This document shows, one piece after another, positions 1 through 9,151 of a stretch of DNA of 58,207 nucleotides. Position 1 is the stretch's first letter. The number at the start of each line of letters is the position of its first letter. Origin of the DNA: Thermophagus sp052400625 (GTDB lineage Bacteria; Bacteroidota; Bacteroidia; Bacteroidales; Marinilabiliaceae); assembly GCA_052400625.1 (NCBI GenBank), contig JBQTGH010000017.1, one strand, 5' to 3'. A program made the translations under genes and the position numbers. The notes under the pieces were generated by a model. The model ran no database searches and was not told the origin of the DNA. It was given only the letters and a program-made list of their open reading frames with translations.

Positions 1-14
1 ATATAACACACGAT

Positions 15-2534
15 TTAAAAGATACTCTGGAAAACCTGTGGCATTTTCAGCTTACAAACCTTAACTAAACGACATTGGTAATTTGAAGAAATGGTAATTC
101 TCCCCTCTCGCAACCCATCAGCCATTGCTTTAACCTTGATTTCTCCTGCACGACGTCCAGCCCTAATTATCAATAGCGCTTTGCCTTGGAAAACTCTTCT
201 TTGGTTCGCAACAAAAGGTTCGTCGCTCAAAACGTCAGCGTTTCCTACTCCGGCTATGGCTCCCTCCCCTGTTACCTTAAAACGAATATTATTAGAAGCA
301 TCCGGAACTAACACACCGTTTTTGTCCACCACCTTAACGGTTATATAAGAAAGATCCAAACCATCCGCTTTTATTTTTGATCTGTCAGGTTCCAAAACAA
401 CTCGATATGGTTTATCGGCAGTTACCATCTTATGTCGGGCCACTTCTCTGCCTTCAATTCTACTAATTGCCAAAATCTCCCCTGACTCCCAAGGAACTGT
501 CCACTCTAAAAACTTGTGCATGGCAGGCCCCGTGTTTACAGGATTATCGGGATCATATTCGTCAGCGGCAAATCCTTTAATATCCTTACTGTAATATACT
601 TCCGGAACATTGCGTCTACCCAACGATCTTCCATTCAAAAAAAGTTCCACTTCTTGTCCATTGGTAAATGTATATAGTTTAACGGAATCTTTATCATGCC
701 AGTTCCAATGAGAAAACATAGGTTGATATCTTAATTGAACCTCATTCCAATACTTTTGCCTTTCATCATTCGAATCGAAAGCAGCAATCTGTACCATTGG
801 ATGTTCGCTGTATAAACTTTGAATATAGTAACTAAAAGGCTTCCAATGGTCATTCCAGTCTATGATTCCATTCGGCCATCCCTTGGATGGCCACCCAAAA
901 GATTCTCCTATGTAGTCAGTTCCTCCCCAGTAAAATAATCCTACCGAATTGTGATGATTAAAATTAAACCATTCGTTTCCCAAATTCCCCACTTGTGCTT
1001 CGCTCAAAATAAACATAAGTTGTGGATATTTTGCTTTATCCACCGGCCAAAACTCTTCTCGATAATTGGTACTAACCACATCCATATAAAATTCCATTTC
1101 AGGTGGCCCTTCCCTGTAATAATTTTCTGTTCGATATGCCCCGCTTTTTCGAGAAGGATGCAGACCACACGTCACTTTGCGCGTGGGTTCGTAAGCATGA
1201 ATAAAATCGCGCATTTTTTTCATCATCGGAACACCAAATTCGTAATGTGGGCTTCTTTGCTGGTGCGTTTCATTTCCTACACTCCAAATAAATACAGAAG
1301 GATGATTACGATCCCGTCTAATAAATGACTCCAAACTTTCTTCCCAATGGTCATTAAAATCATTTCCCTTACCAAAAAACTGATCATTCCACTTATCAAA
1401 GGCTTCATCCATTACTAACATTCCATTACGGTCACACCAATCTAAGATAAATTCATCATGAGGATTATGTGCCAATCGAATAGCATTGCACCCCAACTTT
1501 TTTAATCCCTCCAAACGGCGTTCAAAGCCTCTTTCAAAAGCTGCTGCACCCAATGGACCTAAATCATGGTGAATGTTTACACCTTTCACCAAGACCTTTC
1601 TCCCATTTAGTAATAATCCTTGATCCCGATCAAACTCAATGGTCCGAATACCAAAAAAAGATTGATATAAGTCACTTTCTTGTCCATCTGCTACAACCGA
1701 GGAGCGAACCTGATAAAGATTGGGCGTCTCCAAATCCCACAATAATGGGTTTTTAACTTTAACTTCTTGTGAAAACACATAAAGTTCTCCCGCGCCCAAA
1801 GGCACAACGTCCGAAATGCAATCAACTACTTCTCCTGAGGGTCCAATAATTTCGGTTTTCAGAGTCACCTCTGAATTATTATCTTTTTCATTCACCACCT
1901 CTGTTTCTACCAACACTTTAGCCAGACCGTCTGTTACGAAAGGAGTTCGAATATAAGTCCCTTTATAAGCAACATGTACCTCATTGGTAACATGCAGAAT
2001 TACATCCCGGTATATCCCTTCTCCATTATACCATCGGGAACTTTCCATATCTGTATTATCATAACTGACTGCAATAAGATTGTCCCCTTGTCGTACAACG
2101 GATGAAATATCGACTATAAAATTTTTAAATCCGTTTAACTCATGAGCTAATTTTTCTCCATTAACATAAACCCGACAATCTCGATAAACACCTTCAAATT
2201 CAAGGAAAATCTTTTTAGAATTCAGTGGATTACTGAAATTAAGCCACTTCCTATACCACCCTTTTCGGCGTGGCAAAAAACCGTTCTTACGATCAGCATT
2301 CAGGCTATCCTTTACAAATGGGCCGACAATACTTGCATCATGTGGCAGATGCACCGTCGACCATCCCGAATCATCAAATTCCGGTTCTTGCGCCCCGGGA
2401 ATTTCTCCAAAAGCATGTTTCCAGTCAAAATTAATTAATGTCGAAACTCTAGTGGTTTTCAAAAAATCTTGGGACTGGGCGTTTATAAGGGAAATGAAAC
2501 TTATTAACAGTATAATAGCCTGAATTCGTACCAT
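15..2534 (-). CDS. Secreted glycoside hydrolase family 2 protein (beta-galactosidase-like)
   Basis: This 839-residue enzyme probably removes a beta-linked sugar from plant or algal oligosaccharides in the periplasm. A hydrophobic signal peptide covers about residues 1-20. A jelly-roll sugar-binding domain follows, then an Ig-like domain, then a TIM barrel with the GH2 motif SVGNE (E422 is the acid/base). The likely nucleophile is E512 in the motif LSEAQ, which is less usual than the common SEYG or SEFG. The last ~130 residues resemble the Ig-like C-terminal domain of Bacteroidota GH2 enzymes. The gene lies 166 bp downstream of the rhamnose genes on the same strand, so a role in rhamnose-containing glycans such as rhamnogalacturonan is inferred. 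The exact substrate cannot be read from sequence. The stop codon lies 15 bp inside the window edge, so the gene is complete. Confidence 0.9.
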   Translation of the reverse strand: MVRIQAIILLISFISLINAQSQDFLKTTRVSTLINFDWKHAFGEIPGAQEPEFDDSGWSTVHLPHDASIVGPFVKDSLNADRKNGFLPRRKGWYRKWLNFSNPLNSKKIFLEFEGVYRDCRVYVNGEKLAHELNGFKNFIVDISSVVRQGDNLIAVSYDNTDMESSRWYNGEGIYRDVILHVTNEVHVAYKGTYIRTPFVTDGLAKVLVETEVVNEKDNNSEVTLKTEIIGPSGEVVDCISDVVPLGAGELYVFSQEVKVKNPLLWDLETPNLYQVRSSVVADGQESDLYQSFFGIRTIEFDRDQGLLLNGRKVLVKGVNIHHDLGPLGAAAFERGFERRLEGLKKLGCNAIRLAHNPHDEFILDWCDRNGMLVMDEAFDKWNDQFFGKGNDFNDHWEESLESFIRRDRNHPSVFIWSVGNETHQQRSPHYEFGVPMMKKMRDFIHAYEPTRKVTCGLHPSRKSGAYRTENYYREGPPEMEFYMDVVSTNYREEFWPVDKAKYPQLMFILSEAQVGNLGNEWFNFNHHNSVGLFYWGGTDYIGESFGWPSKGWPNGIIDWNDHWKPFSYYIQSLYSEHPMVQIAAFDSNDERQKYWNEVQLRYQPMFSHWNWHDKDSVKLYTFTNGQEVELFLNGRSLGRRNVPEVYYSKDIKGFAADEYDPDNPVNTGPAMHKFLEWTVPWESGEILAISRIEGREVARHKMVTADKPYRVVLEPDRSKIKADGLDLSYITVKVVDKNGVLVPDASNNIRFKVTGEGAIAGVGNADVLSDEPFVANQRRVFQGKALLIIRAGRRAGEIKVKAMADGLREGRITISSNYQCRLVKVCKLKMPQVFQSIF

Positions 2535-2700
2535 AATGCTTTTTCTTTAAACCATTGGATATTAAACATTTCTCACCAAACTTTATCTGGCAAAAAAAAG
2601 TTATAAGAACCGACCTGAAATTTTCAACTCAAAATACTTGATTTTCTTTCCACCAACATTTACAGATTCAATTATTCGTTGTTCTTAAATAATTCTATAT

Positions 2701-3993
2701 CTATTTGAGAAATTTTTCCCGTAATGCTTCAACTTCCTTATCACCAATCGGCCGAAGGTCGCCAATCGGCTTGGCCATAGTCAGTGATTTCGCACTAAAT
2801 TCTGCCACCTCTAGGCGATCAAAGGTTTGCAGTAACTTATCGCCTGTAACCAATACAGAATCATTTTCAATAATCACAGCAGGGATGTCTTTTGAAATGA
2901 GATCAGGTATTATCTTTTTACCCTTAAAATGAGAACCAAAGGGAACAATAGGTACATCTTGCAGAAAAATCCAGCTCTCAGGAATAGTGCGTACATCAAA
3001 CTTCTCCCCTGTAACACCAAATGCCATCAAATAGGGAGATTGAGTAAGAATAATCGAATTGATATCAGGATGCCTTCGATAAATCTCCTGATGTAACCAA
3101 ACGGAACGGCTCGGAACTTTTCCTGGTTCCCGCTTGCCGTCTTTTATCTGAACGATATCCTCAATTGTAATATCCCAACGAAGAACATTGGTAGGCGTTA
3201 TCAAAAAATCATTATTTCGCCAACGGCATGATACCGTTCCATAAGAGCTAATCATCATGCCTTGTTGACAGGCTCTGCGAACAATATTTGTAATCTCTTG
3301 ACGTATTTCTCTCTCATCGGAGGGGAATTCCACATGGTCCTGTTCTGGTTGTAGGACAGGAATCTGACCTTCAAAACGTTCTATTTCTTCATCGCCTAAC
3401 GATTTTACAGTACCAATGGTTTTGGCATTAATGATCGTACGTGCACAAAACTCCAATGTCTCAAATCGTTGAAAAGCATCTTTTAAATCAGTTCCACCAA
3501 CAACAACACCATGGTTCTCCATTATCACCGCATTGAAAGACTCTTTAAAAACCTTGGCAATATTGTCTCCCAACTTTTGGCTGCCTGGTAATTCATATGA
3601 TGCATATCCTATAGGACCGCATATATTCTTTGCTTGAGGAATAACGTTGGTATCAGGAATATTATGAACAATACTAAAAGAAACCAATGCCGGAGGGTGA
3701 GCATGAATCACCGCTTTTATATCGGGTCTGTTTTCGTAAATAGCCTTATGAAAAGGATATTCTGACGATGGGCTGTGAGGTCCCTCAATGGTGCCATCAT
3801 TACGCACACACATAATATCTTCTCGCCTTAGGGACCCCTTATCAATTCCTGATGGTGTCACCCATATATCACCATTTCCATCAATAACAGAAATATTACC
3901 ACCTGTTGTTGTCGTTAATCCATGATAATAAATCCGATTAATTGTAAGAATGATCTGATCGCGAGGATGCATCATTTTTGTATCTAATTTCAT
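2701..3993 (-). CDS. rhaD: Two-domain class II aldolase/adducin protein (putative rhamnulose-1-phosphate aldolase)
   Basis: The protein probably cleaves L-rhamnulose-1-phosphate to dihydroxyacetone phosphate and L-lactaldehyde in the cytoplasm. It has two tandem class II aldolase domains. The first (about residues 8-200) keeps the family signature: TGGNIS at 30-35, E78, the zinc-binding pair H97/H99 in HAHPP, and H161 in ENHG. The second (about 225-425) follows the same layout, but the HxH site reads TQSP and the ENHG site reads ENDS, so its metal site looks lost. At 430 residues it is much longer than single-domain RhaD or FucA. It follows the kinase gene by 15 bp in an isomerase-kinase-aldolase operon, which is the main reason for the substrate call. 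A fuculose-1-phosphate aldolase cannot be excluded. Confidence 0.75.
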   Translation of the reverse strand: MKLDTKMMHPRDQIILTINRIYYHGLTTTTGGNISVIDGNGDIWVTPSGIDKGSLRREDIMCVRNDGTIEGPHSPSSEYPFHKAIYENRPDIKAVIHAHPPALVSFSIVHNIPDTNVIPQAKNICGPIGYASYELPGSQKLGDNIAKVFKESFNAVIMENHGVVVGGTDLKDAFQRFETLEFCARTIINAKTIGTVKSLGDEEIERFEGQIPVLQPEQDHVEFPSDEREIRQEITNIVRRACQQGMMISSYGTVSCRWRNNDFLITPTNVLRWDITIEDIVQIKDGKREPGKVPSRSVWLHQEIYRRHPDINSIILTQSPYLMAFGVTGEKFDVRTIPESWIFLQDVPIVPFGSHFKGKKIIPDLISKDIPAVIIENDSVLVTGDKLLQTFDRLEVAEFSAKSLTMAKPIGDLRPIGDKEVEALREKFLK

Positions 3994-4008
3994 TACTACT
4001 CCCTATGT

Positions 4009-5397
4009 TTAAAGAACTGCCTGTTTTAAATTCAAATTTATTTGAGGCTTTGGAGTTTCACCAAAAATATCTGAAACAACCGCTGCTGCTCCAAGTGCAG
4101 TAGCATTGTGAATGGTTGAAGTAAAAACCTTCATCTTTGGGAAAAATCCAGCCATGACTTTTACAAAAATCTCATTTTTGGAAAAACCTCCGGAAATAAA
4201 AATAGTCTTAATACTTTCCTGACTCTCAAGAATTAGCTCTATAGAATTAACATTCAACCTAGTCAGATCAAAAATTAATCGATGATAAGCTTCCTCAAAC
4301 GAAATAAACAAAGTTAAATCAACTTGGTCATCCAGATAATTATCGGGAACTCCATTTTTAAAAAAAGCTTTGGAAGATATTTTGTCTTCTTCCAAAAAAG
4401 TTTTGATTAATTCATCATTTGCCAACACATTCTTAAAGTCACCCTCTCCAACCTTAAAATGACGGCATAAGTTTTTTAGATTAATATCATGGATATGGCC
4501 CATAAAAAGCCTTGACGATTTAACTGGTTTTTCATCAATACTAAGGTAACATAAACAATCATTTTTTAACTGTTCAAGGGTTAAAGGAAGATTATTAAAA
4601 GGATTCATATTAATACACCAAGTGCCGGTAGAAACTAAAATAAAGGGTTCCCCCACCATATGAAGATAGGGCACCAAAGATGCGGAACTGTCATGAATTC
4701 CTATCCCGACCCACAATTCTTGGCCGCCAATAGAAACAAGAGTTCTTTCAGAATTTTTTTCAGGCGATGGCAATAAAACACCTTCCTCCTCAAGCCATTG
4801 ATGATATTTCATTTGATCAAAATCCCACATCCCTGTATGACATCCAATTGAAGTATAATCCGATACGATCCTATTTGTTAACAAAAATGATAAATACTGA
4901 GGTAAATGAAGAATATGGGTAACTTTTTTATAAACATCCTTTTTGAAACGCTTCAACCATAGAATTTGAACTCCCGAATTCAGCATCGCTTCAAGGGGAG
5001 GACTGGCTGTTTTACGACAAAATTCGTTCCTCCCACCATTGGACTCATACCATTCATTTTTAACAATCTCCGGAATAGGCTTCATATAATTGTAAACAGG
5101 GGTCAACCGGTGACCCCTACCGTCCAAAAAAACCAAAGACGCGCCATAAGTGGAAAAATTCACTCCAATAATATGGTATTTTCCCTTATTTATTTCCTCT
5201 TTAAGCCGACTCCTAACCCATTCTTCTATAAATGATATATCATCACATTCAAAACCATCATCATCAACTACAGGAGGAATTTTCTGTTCATCCTGAAAAA
5301 CCAACTCCAATTTATTATTGAACAATAGGAATTTTTTATTAGTCTTCCCTATATCAAAGACAGCAATTACATCTTCCATATTTTCACAAAAAATCAT
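4009..5397 (-). CDS. rhaB: FGGY-family sugar kinase (putative rhamnulokinase)
   Basis: This is a cytoplasmic carbohydrate kinase of the FGGY/ASKHA fold that should phosphorylate L-rhamnulose at O1. The N-terminal phosphate-1 motif reads DIGKTNKKF, the middle has the GIGIHDSSASLVPY adenosine-region block, and ISGGFSKN and ATALGAA lie near the C terminus. Its 462 residues are near the usual length of about 490. The assigned start overlaps the stop of the isomerase gene by 4 bp, which implies translational coupling. An internal Met at residue 7 (MEDVIAVFD) is an alternative start. The sequence is divergent enough that L-fuculokinase is possible, but pairing with a clear RhaA homologue favours rhamnulose. 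Confidence 0.78.
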   Translation of the reverse strand: MIFCENMEDVIAVFDIGKTNKKFLLFNNKLELVFQDEQKIPPVVDDDGFECDDISFIEEWVRSRLKEEINKGKYHIIGVNFSTYGASLVFLDGRGHRLTPVYNYMKPIPEIVKNEWYESNGGRNEFCRKTASPPLEAMLNSGVQILWLKRFKKDVYKKVTHILHLPQYLSFLLTNRIVSDYTSIGCHTGMWDFDQMKYHQWLEEEGVLLPSPEKNSERTLVSIGGQELWVGIGIHDSSASLVPYLHMVGEPFILVSTGTWCINMNPFNNLPLTLEQLKNDCLCYLSIDEKPVKSSRLFMGHIHDINLKNLCRHFKVGEGDFKNVLANDELIKTFLEEDKISSKAFFKNGVPDNYLDDQVDLTLFISFEEAYHRLIFDLTRLNVNSIELILESQESIKTIFISGGFSKNEIFVKVMAGFFPKMKVFTSTIHNATALGAAAVVSDIFGETPKPQINLNLKQAVL

Positions 5398-6665
5398 CTT
5401 CTCTTTTTCAAGATTTCTTTTTCATAATCAACGACCTCCTTAATAAAATCTCCGCCAACAGGAACTTTATTCACCAAGCAATAATAGTCCCAAACGGCTC
5501 CAAACAATCTTGTTTTCATTGTTTCCATAAGCGCCAACCTTTCAAAATTTCGGGAATTTTCTTCGTAGCTAAGTAACATTTCAGTTGGCTCCAATAAGGC
5601 CTGCATAAATGCTTGCTGTGTCGCTCTGGTTCCAACTAAGTAAGCACCTACTCTATTCACACTTCCATCAAAGAAATCAAGCCCAATATTTACCCGATCT
5701 AAATAATTGTTTCGAATAATTTCTTGAGCTATCAACATGATTTCATCATTCAGTGTCACAATATGATCGCTATCCCAACGTACACCACGGGTTACATGAA
5801 GCAATATTTCATCCAGAAATTGAAGAACAGAAGAAATTTTATCACCGACCTGCTCTGTTGGGTGAAAATGACCATTATCAAGACAAAGAAGCTTTTGATT
5901 TTGAATAGTATACCCCATATAAAACTCATGAGATCCTACCACCATAGCCTCCGATCCAATACCAAAAAGCTTGCATTCCATTGCATCTTTCAGATATTCC
6001 TTTGAAAACTCCTCTGCATAAATCTCATCTAAGGATTTCTTTAGAATAGTTCGATAACCAGCCCTGTCAATGGGATAATCCTTAGAGCCATCAGGAATCC
6101 ATAAATTATGAACCGAAGGGGTTCCCAATTGTTTTCCAAATTCTGCAGCAATTTTTCGGCAGGCCTTCACATGGTTAATCCAGAATCGTCGAACTTCTTC
6201 ATTTTTACTGGAAAGAGTAAAGCCATCATTAGCCTTGGGGTGAGAAAAACAAGTTGCATTAAAATCTAATCCTATTCCTTGCTCTTTAGCCCAGTCAATC
6301 CATCCTTGAAAATGCTCAATGTCCACCTCATCACGGTCAACTTGTTTTCCTCCAAATTCACCATAAATGGCATGAAGGCTAAGCCGTTGTTTTCCTGGAA
6401 GCAATGAAAAAACCTTTTCCAAATCAGCTCTCATTTCTTCAATAGATCTTGGTTTTCCTGGATAATTTCCTGTCACCTGTATTCCACCTCCACCAAGTTC
6501 TGCATCGGGCGTTTCAAAACCACTCACATCATCCGACTGCCAACAATGAAGACTGATAACAATTTCATTCATTTTTTCCACAACGGCATCGGTATCTACA
6601 CCAAAACCGGCATATTGCTCTTTAGCTAGTAAATATGCTTTTTCTATATTATTATTAATACCCAT
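5394..6665 (-). CDS. rhaA: L-rhamnose isomerase
   Basis: The enzyme interconverts L-rhamnose and L-rhamnulose in the cytoplasm, the first step of rhamnose catabolism. Its 423 residues match the RhaA length (about 420). Recognisable family stretches include ISLHCWQSDDV near the N terminus, GGGIQVTGNYPG around residue 58, the metal-binding LDNGHFHP and RWDSDHIV blocks, and NIGLDFFDGSVNR. The gene opens a cluster isomerase-kinase-aldolase and overlaps the kinase start by 4 bp. The symporter rhaT lies 126 bp upstream on the same strand. Confidence 0.93.
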   Translation of the reverse strand: MGINNNIEKAYLLAKEQYAGFGVDTDAVVEKMNEIVISLHCWQSDDVSGFETPDAELGGGGIQVTGNYPGKPRSIEEMRADLEKVFSLLPGKQRLSLHAIYGEFGGKQVDRDEVDIEHFQGWIDWAKEQGIGLDFNATCFSHPKANDGFTLSSKNEEVRRFWINHVKACRKIAAEFGKQLGTPSVHNLWIPDGSKDYPIDRAGYRTILKKSLDEIYAEEFSKEYLKDAMECKLFGIGSEAMVVGSHEFYMGYTIQNQKLLCLDNGHFHPTEQVGDKISSVLQFLDEILLHVTRGVRWDSDHIVTLNDEIMLIAQEIIRNNYLDRVNIGLDFFDGSVNRVGAYLVGTRATQQAFMQALLEPTEMLLSYEENSRNFERLALMETMKTRLFGAVWDYYCLVNKVPVGGDFIKEVVDYEKEILKKRR

Positions 6666-6791
6666 AGATAAAAAGTTTAAATAATGATTTTAATTTTTCT
6701 AAAAACTATTATGCCAAAATTGAATTCATTCAAAAACCAAATCCGTAATCGCCCAAACAATTAGCGAATATTTTCTTATGCCTGATAATCT

Positions 6792-7805
6792 TTATAAACT
6801 CACCACGAAAGTCGATGCAATAAGAACAATTAAGCCTACAAATAAAACCCACATTGTTTTTCGGTTGGCCCCTTTCCATTCCTTCAAAATAATTCCCCAA
6901 ACATTGCTAAAAGAAATATTCAAAGCCATTAAAATACTCCAACCAAATACTGCCATATTTTCTGGAAGTTTACTTTGCCCCATGCCTAAGAAATGAAACT
7001 GAAGAAACCAAAGAAAACCTGCCAGAAAAGTAAAAAACAAATTATTGAAAAATATTTTAGCTCCTGAATGAAAATAATCCTGATACGTTTTATTTTTAAT
7101 ATTTAAATAAAGGCAATATACCGCATTGGTAAAAAATCCCCCCCAAAGAATGAATACAAGAGATGGATTCTTTAAATACAAAGGATCCGTACCGTAAGAC
7201 CTGGTTAGCTCTTCTATCGGCTTAGCAGCTTCAAGTCCAAAATTAAAACACGCACTCATAACACCTGCCAATATCGCGATCAAAACCCCTTTTTTTAAAG
7301 CAAATTCAGATACCGCTTTCTTTCGCTGCTCCTCTGTCAAAGATTTATTTTTTAACGCTCCTGCATATCCTATAATAGCGATTCCCGCTACGCATACGCC
7401 AACACCAATAATGAGAATCCATGACAGTGATTCTTGTGGATTGATCATTGGAGGTACCAACGTCCCAAAAGCGGCTGTAAGTCCTAGAGCTAAACTCTGA
7501 CCTAATGCAACACCCAAATACCGAATTGAAAGGCCAAAGGTTAGTCCGCCTATACCCCACAAAACCCCAAACATTATTGCTAGCCATTTGGGCTTGTTAG
7601 GTGCTTCAGACAAAACTTCAAAAAGAGCGTTCTCTGGTACAGTTAGCCATGCAAATAGCAATGGAACCACCAACCATGCAGCAATACCTTGCATTATCCA
7701 ATAACTCTCCCATGCCCAAGATTTAACTTTTTTAAACGGAACATAAAAGCTGGAAGCCCCCAAACTTCCAACAGCAATTAGAAGGATACCTTGAATTGCA
7801 TTCAT
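6792..7805 (-). CDS. rhaT: L-rhamnose-proton symporter
   Basis: This is an inner-membrane rhamnose/H+ symporter of the RhaT (drug/metabolite transporter) family with about ten hydrophobic helices. The N terminus MNAIQGILL followed by FYVPFKKVKSWAWESYW matches the RhaT pattern FYxPFKKVKxWxWE. I chose the Met at 7805 rather than the longer reading starting at 7862 for two reasons: known RhaT proteins begin here, and a good -33/-7 promoter (7847-7878) would otherwise lie inside the gene. That gives about 337 residues, near the usual 344. It is transcribed toward rhaA and is divergent from the AraC regulator. Confidence 0.88.
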   Translation of the reverse strand: MNAIQGILLIAVGSLGASSFYVPFKKVKSWAWESYWIMQGIAAWLVVPLLFAWLTVPENALFEVLSEAPNKPKWLAIMFGVLWGIGGLTFGLSIRYLGVALGQSLALGLTAAFGTLVPPMINPQESLSWILIIGVGVCVAGIAIIGYAGALKNKSLTEEQRKKAVSEFALKKGVLIAILAGVMSACFNFGLEAAKPIEELTRSYGTDPLYLKNPSLVFILWGGFFTNAVYCLYLNIKNKTYQDYFHSGAKIFFNNLFFTFLAGFLWFLQFHFLGMGQSKLPENMAVFGWSILMALNISFSNVWGIILKEWKGANRKTMWVLFVGLIVLIASTFVVSL

Positions 7806-7846
7806 AAGATAGATAAATATAAAGATTAAAAACTTTAAACAATCAT

Positions 7847-7878
7847 CAAAAGTATCTAACACATACTATCAAATCAAT
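7847..7878 (-). promoter_or_regulatory. Candidate -33/-7 promoter for rhaT
   Basis: On the minus strand the -7 element TACTTTTG (7847-7854) fits the Bacteroidota consensus TAnnTTTG, and ATTG (7875-7878) sits 20 nt upstream as the -33 element. It lies about 40 bp before the chosen rhaT start. Confidence 0.5.
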
Positions 7879-8149
7879 ACACAAACTGGCATTAAAGTTA
7901 ACCAATTTGACACATGTCTTTACAATTAAAAAGGATAAACTACTAGAAACTCATCACTAAGCAACCTCTAATCATATATCTCTATAACATTTCTTGAACA
8001 TTAAATCACCAAATTCAATTTTTAACAAAACTTCAAACCAATTAATTAATCCTTCAGCCAATACATTCCCCCATAAAATACTATAAACAACTCATAATAA
8101 AGCTTATTCTAGCAACATCAAAGAAAAATCCATTTAAAATTGTTAGCAA
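7879..8149. other. Intergenic control region between rhaT and the AraC gene
   Basis: This AT-rich stretch separates two divergent promoters and is the natural place for AraC-type operators. I could not identify a convincing direct repeat of the RhaS/RhaR type by eye. No gene is visible in it. Confidence 0.4.
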
Positions 8150-8179
8150 TTGAAAATTCCTAATTATTTACTATTTTTA
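8150..8179 (+). promoter_or_regulatory. Candidate promoter for the AraC-family regulator
   Basis: TTG at 8150-8152 is followed after 19 nt by TATTTTTA (8172-8179), one mismatch from TAnnTTTG. The start codon is 41 bp downstream. Confidence 0.4.
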
Positions 8180-8220
8180 CACTGGCAGAGTTTTTTTTAA
8201 CAATAACAACAAAGCCCAAC

Positions 8221-9087
8221 ATGCAAGACTTCTATAAATATCTTACGACAAATCAAGAAGATAAAGAATGGGGCATTTCATTCAACGTGGTGGGCTTGGC
8301 AACTGTAAAAGCAGGTGAAATATATCCTTGGCCCGATCATCCAACTGGTTATTATTTTCAATGGGATAAAGGCAGGATTTTATCCGAATATCAAATCAAT
8401 TATATTACAGAAGGACAAGGAATCCTGGAAACGAAAACAGGCAAGTTCAAAGTCCATACAGGTACCATAATGCTTATAAAGCCAGGAATGTGGCACCGTT
8501 ATAAACCCGACATTAAAACAGGTTGGACTGAACACTATATTGGAATTGAAGGTGATATTGTAGATCGTCTCTTCCGAAACCCTATTCTCAATTCAAGAAT
8601 CCCGATTATTGAATGCGGATTAAAAGAAAGCTTTTTAGATTGCTACTACAAAATATTCGAATTGGCTCAAAAAGAACGTCCTGGATTTCAACTAATTTCT
8701 TCCGGCATAGCAATCAGATTACTAGGATCAGTGGTATCACTAGTAAAAAACAGACATTTCAAAGGGACACCTCTAGAAATCGCGATGGAAGACGCAAAAT
8801 TTATAATGCGGGAAAATGTAGAACGCGAATTGGACTTCAAAAAGCTCGCTTCATCTCTTAATCTTGGTTATTCATATTTTAGGAAGATGTTCAAAAAACA
8901 TACTGGTGTTTCCCCTGGGCAATATCATTTGCACCTCCGTTTGATGAGAGCCAAGGAATTGCTTCTATCTACAGATATACCGATCAAACAGGTAGCATTT
9001 GAGACAGGTTTTGAGTCAACACATTATTTCAGCCGCCTGTACAAAAAGAAAATGGGAATTCCTCCTTCTGAAGTTAGAAAAAAATGA
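8221..9087 (+). CDS. AraC-family transcriptional regulator (putative rhamnose regulator)
   Basis: This is a 288-residue DNA-binding activator. The N-terminal half is a cupin-like effector-binding domain (about residues 30-150, with the KTGKFKVHTGTIMLIKPGMW region). The last ~100 residues are a double helix-turn-helix of AraC type, including SLNLGYSYFRKMFKKHTG and the signature VAFETGFESTHYFSRLYKK near the end. It is divergent from rhaT and adjacent to the rhamnose genes, so L-rhamnose or L-rhamnulose as effector is inferred. It resembles RhaS/RhaR in architecture only. Confidence 0.85.
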   Translation: MQDFYKYLTTNQEDKEWGISFNVVGLATVKAGEIYPWPDHPTGYYFQWDKGRILSEYQINYITEGQGILETKTGKFKVHTGTIMLIKPGMWHRYKPDIKTGWTEHYIGIEGDIVDRLFRNPILNSRIPIIECGLKESFLDCYYKIFELAQKERPGFQLISSGIAIRLLGSVVSLVKNRHFKGTPLEIAMEDAKFIMRENVERELDFKKLASSLNLGYSYFRKMFKKHTGVSPGQYHLHLRLMRAKELLLSTDIPIKQVAFETGFESTHYFSRLYKKKMGIPPSEVRKK

Positions 9088-9151
9088 ACTCCAATTCCTA
9101 GCTTTCTTACTCATTTTATCCCCCCAAAAAACATAAATTTAAAAGATATTT

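Noticed and set aside
7806..7862. Longer N terminus of RhaT
   Set aside because: The extra 19 residues are absent from known RhaT proteins and overlap a consensus promoter.
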